13,668 nucleotides of DNA. Source: Bog-756 sp035531955. Its GTDB lineage: Bacteria > Actinomycetota > Acidimicrobiia > Acidimicrobiales > RAAP-2. Where the stretch lies: assembly GCA_035531955.1 (NCBI GenBank), contig DATKRZ010000092.1, positions 1 through 13,668 on the forward strand, written 5' to 3'. How positions within the stretch are numbered: position 1 is the first letter of the stretch; each line of letters starts with the position of its first letter. Below, one piece after another: positions 5,015 through 13,668 of the stretch. A model generated the notes under the pieces. It was not told the DNA's origin, ran no database searches, and saw nothing but the letters and a program-made list of their open reading frames with translations. The translations under genes were made by a program, and so were the position numbers.

Positions 5015-7948
5015 CTACTGGTTCTCGCCACCGGCCCCCCCGGTGCCCGCCACAGGCTCGGCCGCAACCCTGCCCGGGGCGGCCTTCTTGGCCGCCGACT
5101 TGCGGGCCGGCGCCTTCTTGGCCCCTCCGGCCTTGGTCGCCTGCTTGCGGGCCGGCGCCTTCTTGGCCGCCTTCTTGCGGGTGGAGGGCCCCGCCGCCCG
5201 GCGTTCGGCCAACAGCTCCGATGCCCGCTCGACCGTGAGGCTCTCCACCTCATCGCCCCGTCGCAGGGAGGCATTGGTGGTGCCGTCGGTCACATACGGC
5301 CCGAACCGCCCGTCCTTGACCACCATCGGAAGGCCGGTGTCCGGATCGTCCCCCATCTCGCGGAGCGGTCCCCTGGCGTTGCGGCCACGGGTCTTGGGCT
5401 GTGCGAACAGCGCCAACGCCTCGTCCAGGTCGACGGAGAGGATCTGGTCCTCAGTGGAAAGGCTCCTGGTGTCGGTGCCCTTCTTCAGGTACGGGCCGAA
5501 TTTGCCGTTGTGGGCGACGATCTCCTGGTCACTCTCCGGGTCGGTGCCGACCACCCGGGGTACTGACAGCAGCTCCAGTGCCTGTTCGAAGGTGAGGGTC
5601 TCGGGGGACATCGAGGCGAAGAGGGACGAGGTGCGGGGCTTCGGGCCGCCGTCCACCAGCTCGCCCAGTTGCACGTAGGGCCCGAACCGGCCGGCCCGGA
5701 CCTGGACCGGCAGTCCGGTGTCGGGGTCCTCACCGAGCACCCGGTCCGAGGAGGGGGCCTGGAGCAGCGACTCGGCCCGCTCGACGGTGAGCTCGTCCGG
5801 CGCCAGGTCCTCGGGGATGGACACCCGGTCCTCACCGTGTTGGAGGTAGGGGCCGTAGCGGCCGACCCGGGCCATGATCTCCTCGCCGTCGGTGCCCACG
5901 CCGATGGGGATCGAATTGATCTCACGGGCGTCGATCTCGCCCAGGTAGGTGCTGACCTCGCGTTTGAGCCCGAGACGGCCGACGTCCCCGGCCGCGGGGC
6001 CCTCCGGGGACGGGCCCGGCCCCTCGGCCCCGAAGTAGAACCGGGTCAGCCAGGGAAGGGACTCCTCCTCGCCGGCGGCGATGGCATCGAGGTCGTCCTC
6101 CATCGAAGCGGTGAACCCGTAGTCCACCAGATCGGTGAAGTACCGCTCCAGGAGGCCGACCACGGCGAAAGCGGTGAAGGAGGGGACGAGGGCGGTGCCC
6201 TTCTTCCACACGTAGCCCCGGTCGAGGATGGTGGCGATCACGCTGGCGTAGGTGGACGGCCGGCCCACACCCAGATCCTCCATGGCCTTGACCAGGGACG
6301 CCTCGGTGTAGCGGGCCGGCGGCTGGGTGGCGTGGGATCCGGGCTCGAGGTCGTCGACCGACACTGGGTCCCCCTCGGCCATGGGGGGCAGGTGCACCTC
6401 CTGGTCGGCCAGCTCGGCCTCCGGATCGTCCTCGCCCTCGACGTAGGCCCGCAGGTAGCCCGGGAACTGGATGACCTTGCCCGAGGCAGAGAACTCGGCC
6501 TCCCGCCCGGGAGCCCCACCCGTCCCGACCGACGTCCCGACCAGTCGGACCTGGGCACTGGTGCCGGTGGCGTCGGCCATCTGCGAGGCCACGGTGCGCT
6601 TCCAGATGAGGTCGTAGAGCCGGAATTCGTCACCGGACAGCGAGCGGGCCGCCTCGTCGGGCGTGCGGAACGACTCCCCCGCCGGCCGGATGGCCTCGTG
6701 GGCCTCCTGCGCGTTCTTGACCTTGCGCTCGTAGCGCCGGGGCTGGGCCGGCACGAACGCCGGTCCGTAGAGGGCGGAGGCCTGCGCCCGGGCCGCATCC
6801 AGGGCCTGGCTCGACAGGGTGGTCGAGTCGGTGCGCATGTAGGTGATCCAGCCGTCCTCGTAGAGGCGCTGGGCGACCTGCATGGCCCGCTTGGAGCTGA
6901 ACCGGAGCTTGCGCCCCGCCTCCTGCTGCAGGGTCGACGTCATGAACGGCGGCGACGGCGAGCGGCGGAACGGCTTCTCGGTGAGCGATTTGACCGCGAA
7001 GGGCACGCCGGCCAGCCCGTCGGCCAATGAGCGGGCCTCGGCCTCGGCCAGCACCGTCACCGACCCGGGCGACCGGAGGGCGCCGGAGTCGTCGAAGTCG
7101 CGCCCGGTGGCCAGCCCTACCCCGTCGACCGACACCAGTGCCGCGGCGAACGATCTCGGGACCCCTTCGCTGGCCGGTGCGGCCCGGTCGGGGGTGAAGG
7201 TGGCGTCGATGCCCCACCAGCCCGCCGATCGGAACCCCATGCGGGCCCGTTCCCGCTCGACCACCATGCGGGTGGCCACGCTCTGGACCCGGCCGGCCGA
7301 CAGCCGGGGCATGATCTTCTTCCACAGGACGGGCGATACCTCGTAGCCGTAGAGGCGGTCGAGGATCCGGCGGGCCTCCTGGGCGTCCACCAGGCGACGG
7401 TCGAGGTCCCGCCACTCGAGGACCGCCCGTTCGATGGCCGGTCGGGTGATCTCGTGGAAGACCATCCGCTTGACCGGCACCCGGGGGGCCAGCACCTCGA
7501 GCAGGTGCCAGGCGATCGACTCCCCCTCACGGTCCTCGTCCGAGGCCAGGTAGACCTCGCTGGCCTGCTTGACCAGCTGCTTCAACTTGGCCACCTGGGA
7601 CTTCTTCTCGGTGGACACCACATACAGCGGCTTGAACCCGTTGTCGACGTCGACGCCCAGGCGGGACCAGGCCTCCCCCTTGTAGGCGGCCGGAACCTCG
7701 TCGGCGCGGCGGGGGAGGTCGCGGATGTGCCCGATGGAGGACTCCACCACGTAGCCCGATCCGAGCAGGCCGGCGATGGTCTTGGCCTTGGCCGGCGACT
7801 CCACGATGACCAGGGGCTTCGCCCCGCTGCGGGGGCGCGGTCCCCCGGCGGCACCGTTGCCGGTGCCGGTCTCCGCGGGCGTGTCGGTCGGGTCGGTTCG
7901 TACCATGGCTGTGGGCACAGGCTGAACGGTCGGCCGAGGCATTGTCAA
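5015..7948 (-). CDS. topA: DNA topoisomerase I (type IA)
   Basis: Relaxes negative supercoils by cutting one DNA strand through a tyrosine link. It is 977 residues from the TTG at 7948. The TOPRIM domain starts PLVIVESPAKAKTIAG (Glu50) and has the metal-binding DxDxE set in SDEDREGE (Asp137, Asp139, Glu141). The catalytic tyrosine is Tyr370 in GWITYMRTDST. There are no C-terminal zinc-finger cysteines. Instead there are four GR(F/Y)GPY-type repeats (about 696, 753, 815 and 880) and a lysine/alanine-rich tail (922-960), the actinobacterial design, which binds DNA and aids processivity. The start is uncertain: TTG 7948 and the ATGs at 7942 and 7906 are all in frame, none has a clear Shine-Dalgarno sequence, and the first 40 residues look non-conserved. 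It follows hppA by 49 bp. Confidence 0.96.
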   Translation of the reverse strand: MTMPRPTVQPVPTAMVRTDPTDTPAETGTGNGAAGGPRPRSGAKPLVIVESPAKAKTIAGLLGSGYVVESSIGHIRDLPRRADEVPAAYKGEAWSRLGVDVDNGFKPLYVVSTEKKSQVAKLKQLVKQASEVYLASDEDREGESIAWHLLEVLAPRVPVKRMVFHEITRPAIERAVLEWRDLDRRLVDAQEARRILDRLYGYEVSPVLWKKIMPRLSAGRVQSVATRMVVERERARMGFRSAGWWGIDATFTPDRAAPASEGVPRSFAAALVSVDGVGLATGRDFDDSGALRSPGSVTVLAEAEARSLADGLAGVPFAVKSLTEKPFRRSPSPPFMTSTLQQEAGRKLRFSSKRAMQVAQRLYEDGWITYMRTDSTTLSSQALDAARAQASALYGPAFVPAQPRRYERKVKNAQEAHEAIRPAGESFRTPDEAARSLSGDEFRLYDLIWKRTVASQMADATGTSAQVRLVGTSVGTGGAPGREAEFSASGKVIQFPGYLRAYVEGEDDPEAELADQEVHLPPMAEGDPVSVDDLEPGSHATQPPARYTEASLVKAMEDLGVGRPSTYASVIATILDRGYVWKKGTALVPSFTAFAVVGLLERYFTDLVDYGFTASMEDDLDAIAAGEEESLPWLTRFYFGAEGPGPSPEGPAAGDVGRLGLKREVSTYLGEIDAREINSIPIGVGTDGEEIMARVGRYGPYLQHGEDRVSIPEDLAPDELTVERAESLLQAPSSDRVLGEDPDTGLPVQVRAGRFGPYVQLGELVDGGPKPRTSSLFASMSPETLTFEQALELLSVPRVVGTDPESDQEIVAHNGKFGPYLKKGTDTRSLSTEDQILSVDLDEALALFAQPKTRGRNARGPLREMGDDPDTGLPMVVKDGRFGPYVTDGTTNASLRRGDEVESLTVERASELLAERRAAGPSTRKKAAKKAPARKQATKAGGAKKAPARKSAAKKAAPGRVAAEPVAGTGGAGGENQ
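5099..5168. repeat. 25-bp direct repeat in the topA tail
   Basis: A 25-bp unit occurs at 5099-5123 and 5144-5168 (it contains GCGGGCCGGCGCCTTCTTGG). Both copies encode AKKAPARK in the basic C-terminal tail of TopA. It is a coding repeat that could expand or contract in whole codon blocks, not an independent element. Positions may be off by one. Confidence 0.6.
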
Positions 7949-7997
7949 CCCCGGGAGGGTGCTGCCGGGGGCCCCTGCGCTCGGGGTCCCGGTGGGC

Positions 7998-10400
<2,403 letters not shown>

Positions 10401-10492
10401 CGGTGAGGCTCCCTTCGGTTCACTGCGTGGTCACGTTTCGAACGCCTTGCGGGCTCCTGCGGTCGCGATGTAGCGCCGCCGTCGAGAGGCTC

Positions 10493-10548
10493 TGTCTCCC
10501 TGCGAAGCCGCTACCTTGAGGCCCTTGGCCGGGGCGCGCCGGGAGACA
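10493..10548 (-). other. Large stem-loop in the hppA leader
   Basis: TGTCTCCC (10493-10500) and GGGAGACA (10541-10548) form a perfect 8-bp stem enclosing 40 bases. The enclosed part is GC-rich and contains a smaller GCCC/GGGC pairing. It lies between the hppA start and the candidate promoter at 10573-10601, so it would be in the 5' untranslated leader. I do not recognise a known riboswitch class. It could also be chance in GC-rich DNA. Confidence 0.3.
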
Positions 10549-10572
10549 CGCCGATTCCGGCAACGGGGCCAG

Positions 10573-10601
10573 AAGATACCGACAAACAGGTGGCCCGGCA
10601 A
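10573..10601 (-). promoter_or_regulatory. Candidate sigma-70-type promoter for hppA
   Basis: On the minus strand, TTGCCG (10596-10601) and TATCTT (10573-10578) are separated by exactly 17 bases. Each box matches the consensus at 4 of 6 positions. Transcription would start near 10566, giving a leader of about 165 bases. It is the best pair I found in the 268-bp gap between the permease and hppA. Confidence 0.35.
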
Positions 10602-10636
10602 GGTAGCCGCCCCATCGGCTGCCCGGCGCCAGATGG

Positions 10637-10668
10637 CCGCCCCTCGCCGATGCCCGGGCGCGGGGCGG
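10637..10668 (-). terminator. Hairpin directly after the KimA-like gene
   Basis: CCGCCCC and GGGGCGG (arms 10637-10643 and 10662-10668) form a perfect 7-bp GC stem with an 18-base loop that begins at the base after the stop codon. No T-tract follows, as is frequent for terminators in high-GC actinobacteria. It would separate the transporter transcript from hppA. Confidence 0.35.
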
Positions 10669-13137
10669 TCAGACCGGCTCGACGTCGGCCTCCGGGCCGG
10701 CCACCAGCTCGTAGTCGGGGTTGAGGATCGCCTGGCGGCGGGCCCAGTCGCCCACCATCCCCTCCACCACCAGCCGGGCCCCGGGCTGGACGCCGGGGAT
10801 GCGGCGCCGGCCCTGGAACACCAGCAGGAGCCTGCCCGTCTCGTCCGCCAGCACGCACTCCAGGTTGGAGGTGCCGGCGCGGGGCTGGACCCGAACCGAC
10901 TTCACCCGGCCCGCCACCCGGACCCGGTGGCGCCAGGCCGCTTCGCTGATCGGGGTCGTCCCCTGGCCCTGTTCCCCGAAGGCCGCCCGATCGAAGGAAG
11001 TCCGGGCCGGGTCCCGCTGGGCGGCCCGACCCGGCGCCCGGCCGGCTGCCCTGTCCGTCCGTCCCTCCCGCCGGGGGAGGTCGCCCTCCGGGCGACGCCA
11101 CTCCCGGCGACGCGACAGCCATCCCCCCATGAGCTGGTAGGGCACCACGGTGGCGTTGACATGGGCCAACTGCCCCACGGCGGCGGCGATCTGGTCGGCG
11201 GTGGCGTCGTGGAGCAGCCGGTGCCAGCCAGCCGCGAACCCCCGGCGGGGGAGGAGGATGGTCAACTCGGTCTGGCCGTCGGCCACCGTCTCGGCAGCCA
11301 GCTCGAGGGCGGCCCGGGTGAGCCGCCGGTCCTCGCACTCGTAGACGTCCAGGGGGAGCCGGGTGAGGCCGAGGCGGCTCCACTCGGCCTCCAGGCGGGC
11401 GGCCACCCGGTTGTCCAGCGTGAAGTGGACGGCCCGGAGGTCGTCGGGGTGGAGCGTGCGGGCGTACTGGAGGGCGCGGGCCGTGGCCATGTCGAGCTGG
11501 TCCACCATGACCACCACCACATGGCGGTTGAGTACCGGCGCCTCGGCCGCCTCTGCCGCGCCCTCTTCCAGTTGGCTCTCCTCGTCGGCGTATTGGTGAT
11601 GGAGCCGGAGGAGTACGAGCACCCCGAGCGGGAGGATGACCAAGATGACCCAGGCCCCCTCCTTGAATTTGGCCACGGCGATGATGACCAGGACGATGGC
11701 CGACAGCACCGAGGCGGTCCCGTTGATGGCGAGGCGGCGGCGCCAGTGGTCCTCGCGGTGGGTGTGGTGGTACTTGGCCATTCCGGCCCCGGCCATGGTG
11801 AAGCCGGTGAACACGCCGATGGCATAGAGCGGGATGAGTTTGTCCACCCGGGCGCTCGTGACCCACAAAAGCAGGACCGAGACCACGGTGAGCACGATGA
11901 TCCCAGTGGAGAAGACGAGCCGGTGGCCCCGCTTGGTGAGTTGTCGGGGCAGGTAGGAGTCCTCGGCGGCGAAGCTGGCCAAGAAGGGGAATCCGGTGAA
12001 GCTGGTGTTGGCAGCCAGGATCAGGATGAGGGTGGTGCCGATCTGGAGCAGGACGTACAAGAAGTTGCCCAACCCGCTGGGCCCGTAGACGAATTTTGCG
12101 ATCTGGGAGATCACCGTCGGCGTGCCCGAGAGGTAGGGCACCGGGTGGGTCACGGCGGCCAGGGCGCTCACCCCCATGACCAGGGAACCGAGGATGACGG
12201 CCATCAGAACCATGGTGATCCGGGCGTTGCGGGACTCCGGTCGTCGGAAGACGCTCACTCCATTGGAGATGGCCTCGGTCCCGGTCAACGCCGACCCGCC
12301 CGATGCGAACGCCTTCAGGACGAGGAACACGCTGGCGCCGAGCAGCAGGCCGCTGCCGGAGTGGCCGATGGGAACCGATCCGGCGTGGCCCTGGATGGGG
12401 TGGGCATGGAGCGAGCCGGTGACCGCTCGATAGGCGCCGACCACGATCAGGACCACCATGTTGGCGATGAAGAAGTAGGTGGGTACGGCGAAGGTCCGGC
12501 CGGCCTCGCGGATACCACGCAGGTTTCCGTAAGCGATGAGGATCACCAGGGCGATGGCCATCCAGGTGGCTTCCAGGGAGGTGATCCCGGAGAATACCGA
12601 GGTGATGGCGGCTACGCCCGCGGCCACCGAGACGGCCACGGTGAGGGTGTAGTCGATGAGAAGCGACATGGCCGCCACCTGGGCCACGGTGAGGCCGAAG
12701 TTCTCGCGGGCCACGACGTAGGCTCCGCCGGCCTTGGTGTACACCTTGACCACCTCGAGGTACGAGAGGGTGACGAACAGCAGGACGAAGATGACCGCGA
12801 TGCTGATGGGCACCACCAGCGAGAACGCGGCCAATCCGACGATGGGCACCAAGGGCAGCAACATCTGCTCGGTGGCGTACGCCGACGACGAGATCACGTC
12901 CGACGACAGCACGGCCAATGCGGTCGGTTTGCCCAAGCGCTCCGACGTCTGGCGGTCGGAGGCGATGGGCGGGCCCAGCAGCCGGTTCTTCAGCCGGTAG
13001 CGGAGCGTCTCGGGCAGGTCGACGCCGCCCGACGGGGTGATCCTGGGCGCCAGGCGCGTGGCCGGGGGGGGTGCGGTGGGTGACACCGCCACTCCGGGAC
13101 CGGTCACCGATCCGGCCGGATCCGCGCCTCCGGTCAC
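10669..13137 (-). CDS. KimA-like APC-superfamily potassium transporter fused to a C-terminal OB-fold domain
   Basis: Probable K+ (K+/H+) importer of the inner membrane. The transporter core (residues about 70-512) closely recalls Bacillus KimA: LSSDVISSSAYATEQML, TKAGGAYVVARENFG, LLIDYTLTVAVSVAAG, LKAFASGGSALTGTEAISNG and KLIPLYAIGVF. A cytosolic universal-stress-like domain follows (about 536-668), ending WHRLLHDATADQ and VNATVVPYQLMGGW as in KimA. A 65-residue Arg-rich linker leads to an OB-fold (about 736-814) with VRVAGRVKSVRVQPRAG, LVFQGRRRIPGVQPG and AILNPDYEL. The GTG at 13137 was chosen because AGGTGG lies 8 bases before it; GTG 13149 is the main alternative. Longer frames would run into the divergent trkA. 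The conserved core starts about 40 residues later, so the true start is uncertain. Generic annotation would be APC family permease. Actinobacterial homologues (Rv2690c-like) sit next to trkA genes, supporting a K+ role. Confidence 0.85.
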   Translation of the reverse strand: MTGGADPAGSVTGPGVAVSPTAPPPATRLAPRITPSGGVDLPETLRYRLKNRLLGPPIASDRQTSERLGKPTALAVLSSDVISSSAYATEQMLLPLVPIVGLAAFSLVVPISIAVIFVLLFVTLSYLEVVKVYTKAGGAYVVARENFGLTVAQVAAMSLLIDYTLTVAVSVAAGVAAITSVFSGITSLEATWMAIALVILIAYGNLRGIREAGRTFAVPTYFFIANMVVLIVVGAYRAVTGSLHAHPIQGHAGSVPIGHSGSGLLLGASVFLVLKAFASGGSALTGTEAISNGVSVFRRPESRNARITMVLMAVILGSLVMGVSALAAVTHPVPYLSGTPTVISQIAKFVYGPSGLGNFLYVLLQIGTTLILILAANTSFTGFPFLASFAAEDSYLPRQLTKRGHRLVFSTGIIVLTVVSVLLLWVTSARVDKLIPLYAIGVFTGFTMAGAGMAKYHHTHREDHWRRRLAINGTASVLSAIVLVIIAVAKFKEGAWVILVILPLGVLVLLRLHHQYADEESQLEEGAAEAAEAPVLNRHVVVVMVDQLDMATARALQYARTLHPDDLRAVHFTLDNRVAARLEAEWSRLGLTRLPLDVYECEDRRLTRAALELAAETVADGQTELTILLPRRGFAAGWHRLLHDATADQIAAAVGQLAHVNATVVPYQLMGGWLSRRREWRRPEGDLPRREGRTDRAAGRAPGRAAQRDPARTSFDRAAFGEQGQGTTPISEAAWRHRVRVAGRVKSVRVQPRAGTSNLECVLADETGRLLLVFQGRRRIPGVQPGARLVVEGMVGDWARRQAILNPDYELVAGPEADVEPV

Positions 13138-13237
13138 CGTGGGGTCCACCTCATCAGTAAACCATGGGCGCCGGCGCGGGCCCGGACCGCGAGGGCCCTG
13201 AGTTGTCTTCCTCTGACGATGCGTGTTGCATGGTCGG
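13138..13237. promoter_or_regulatory. Divergent intergenic region between the K+ transporter and trkA
   Basis: These 100 bp must hold the promoters of both divergent genes. A perfect GGGCCC pair (13178-13183 and 13193-13198) lies near the middle, with a 9-base spacer, and could be an operator or hairpin. TTTACT on the minus strand (13156-13161) is a possible -10 box for the transporter, but no good -35 box accompanies it. I see no convincing promoter for trkA. Confidence 0.3.
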
Positions 13238-13668
13238 GTGCACATCGTCATCGTGGGCTGTGGCCGGGTCGGCTCGGGCTTGGGCATGGGGCTGGTGGAA
13301 CAGGGCCATTCGGTGGCCATCATCGACCGCAACCCCAAGGCCTTCCGCAGGCTCCCCGCCGACTGGCCGGGAACCACCGTGGTCGGATCGGGCTTCGACC
13401 GGGACGACCTGGACCGGGCCCATGCGGGTGATGCCACCTCGCTGGCCGCGGTGACCAGCGGCGACAACACGAACATCCTGACCGCCCGCATCGCACGCGA
13501 GACGTACGAGATCCCGAACGTGGTGGCCCGCATCTACGACCCCCGACGGGCCCAGATCTATCTCCGCCTCGGGATCCCGACGGTGGCCACGGTTTCGTGG
13601 ACCATCGACCAGGTGCGACGGCGGCTACTACCCGAAGCGGTCGAGTCCGAGTGGTCGGACCCCACCGG
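13238..13668 (+). CDS. trkA: TrkA-family potassium uptake regulatory subunit (RCK N-domain), 3' end outside window
   Basis: Cytosolic NAD(H)/nucleotide-binding RCK protein that gates or regulates a K+ channel or transporter (the Trk/Ktr type; CeoB in mycobacteria). The 143 visible residues form a TrkA-N Rossmann domain. It opens VHIVIVGCGRVGSGLGMGLV with the GxGxxG loop, then has acidic Asp30 in AIIDRNPKAF after the second strand. TTVVGSGFDRDDLDRA, AVTSGDNTNILTARIARE and NVVARIYDPRRAQIYLRLGI follow. Full-length family members are about 220 residues, so the TrkA-C domain should lie past the window. The start is GTG 13238, matching the usual MHVVIVGCGRVG beginning; an in-frame stop at 13214-13216 limits alternatives to GTG 13223 or TTG 13226. 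No strong ribosome-binding site is seen. It is divergent from the KimA-like gene; a second trkA gene often follows. Confidence 0.92.
   Translation, partial: MHIVIVGCGRVGSGLGMGLVEQGHSVAIIDRNPKAFRRLPADWPGTTVVGSGFDRDDLDRAHAGDATSLAAVTSGDNTNILTARIARETYEIPNVVARIYDPRRAQIYLRLGIPTVATVSWTIDQVRRRLLPEAVESEWSDPT

Noticed and set aside
5669..7030. 453-codon plus-strand frame opposite topA
   Set aside because: Antisense shadow of the topoisomerase core; no start signal and no known domain.
7949..7997. Possible terminator between hppA and topA
   Set aside because: Only GC-rich sequence with weak, non-unique pairings and no T-tract; the short gap fits read-through better.
10516..13083. Open frame of 855 codons on the plus strand across the KimA-like gene
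   Set aside because: Antisense shadow of the transporter gene, rich in Gly, Asp, His and Gln, with no recognisable domain.
13238..13533. N-terminal extension of the KimA-like gene up to 13533
   Set aside because: It would overlap the trkA start region on the opposite strand and has no conserved sequence. The transporter homology begins well downstream.

Overview
The window is high-GC DNA in which every housekeeping gene has an actinobacterial look: a TopA with no zinc fingers but a lysine/alanine-rich tail, the order topA-tmk-holB followed by tRNA-Thr(CGT), a K+-independent proton-pumping pyrophosphatase, and a TrkA (CeoB-like) gene divergent from an APC permease. I infer an Actinomycetota chromosome. 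A deep lineage such as Acidimicrobiia is possible, but nothing here proves the class.

Bases 1-3044 are a graveyard of insertion sequences nested in one another. From left to right they are: the 3' half of an IS1380-family element (1-931); the 5' part of an IS30-family element that it interrupts (932 to about 1623); the 5' part of an IS3/IS6110-like element that the IS30 element interrupts (about 1624-2597); and the 3' part of an IS21-like element (istB, 2598-3044) that the IS3 element interrupts. Only the right-hand halves of all four are inside the window. The three inner transposase genes carry a stop codon, indels or truncation; the IS1380 reading frame is open as far as it can be seen.

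At 3077-3149 lies a tRNA-Thr(CGT) gene on the minus strand. Its 3' end faces the IS cluster and is 32 bp from the IS21 end. Upstream of it, all on the minus strand, are holB (DNA polymerase III delta'), tmk (thymidylate kinase), topA (topoisomerase I) and hppA (H+-pyrophosphatase). holB overlaps tmk by 11 bp, tmk follows topA after 6 bp, and topA follows hppA after 49 bp, so this reads as one transcription unit for DNA replication and topology headed by an ion pump. A candidate promoter and a structured leader lie in front of hppA.

Bases 10669-13668 hold a potassium-transport locus. A minus-strand KimA-like APC transporter carries a C-terminal OB-fold domain fused in frame. Divergent from it across 100 bp, and running off the window, is a TrkA-type RCK subunit gene. 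The OB-fold matches a small protein that in mycobacteria is a separate gene in this same neighbourhood (Rv2694c-like), so the fusion is the most unusual coding feature in the window. The PPase next door makes a proton gradient that a K+/H+ symporter could use, but that functional link is inference.
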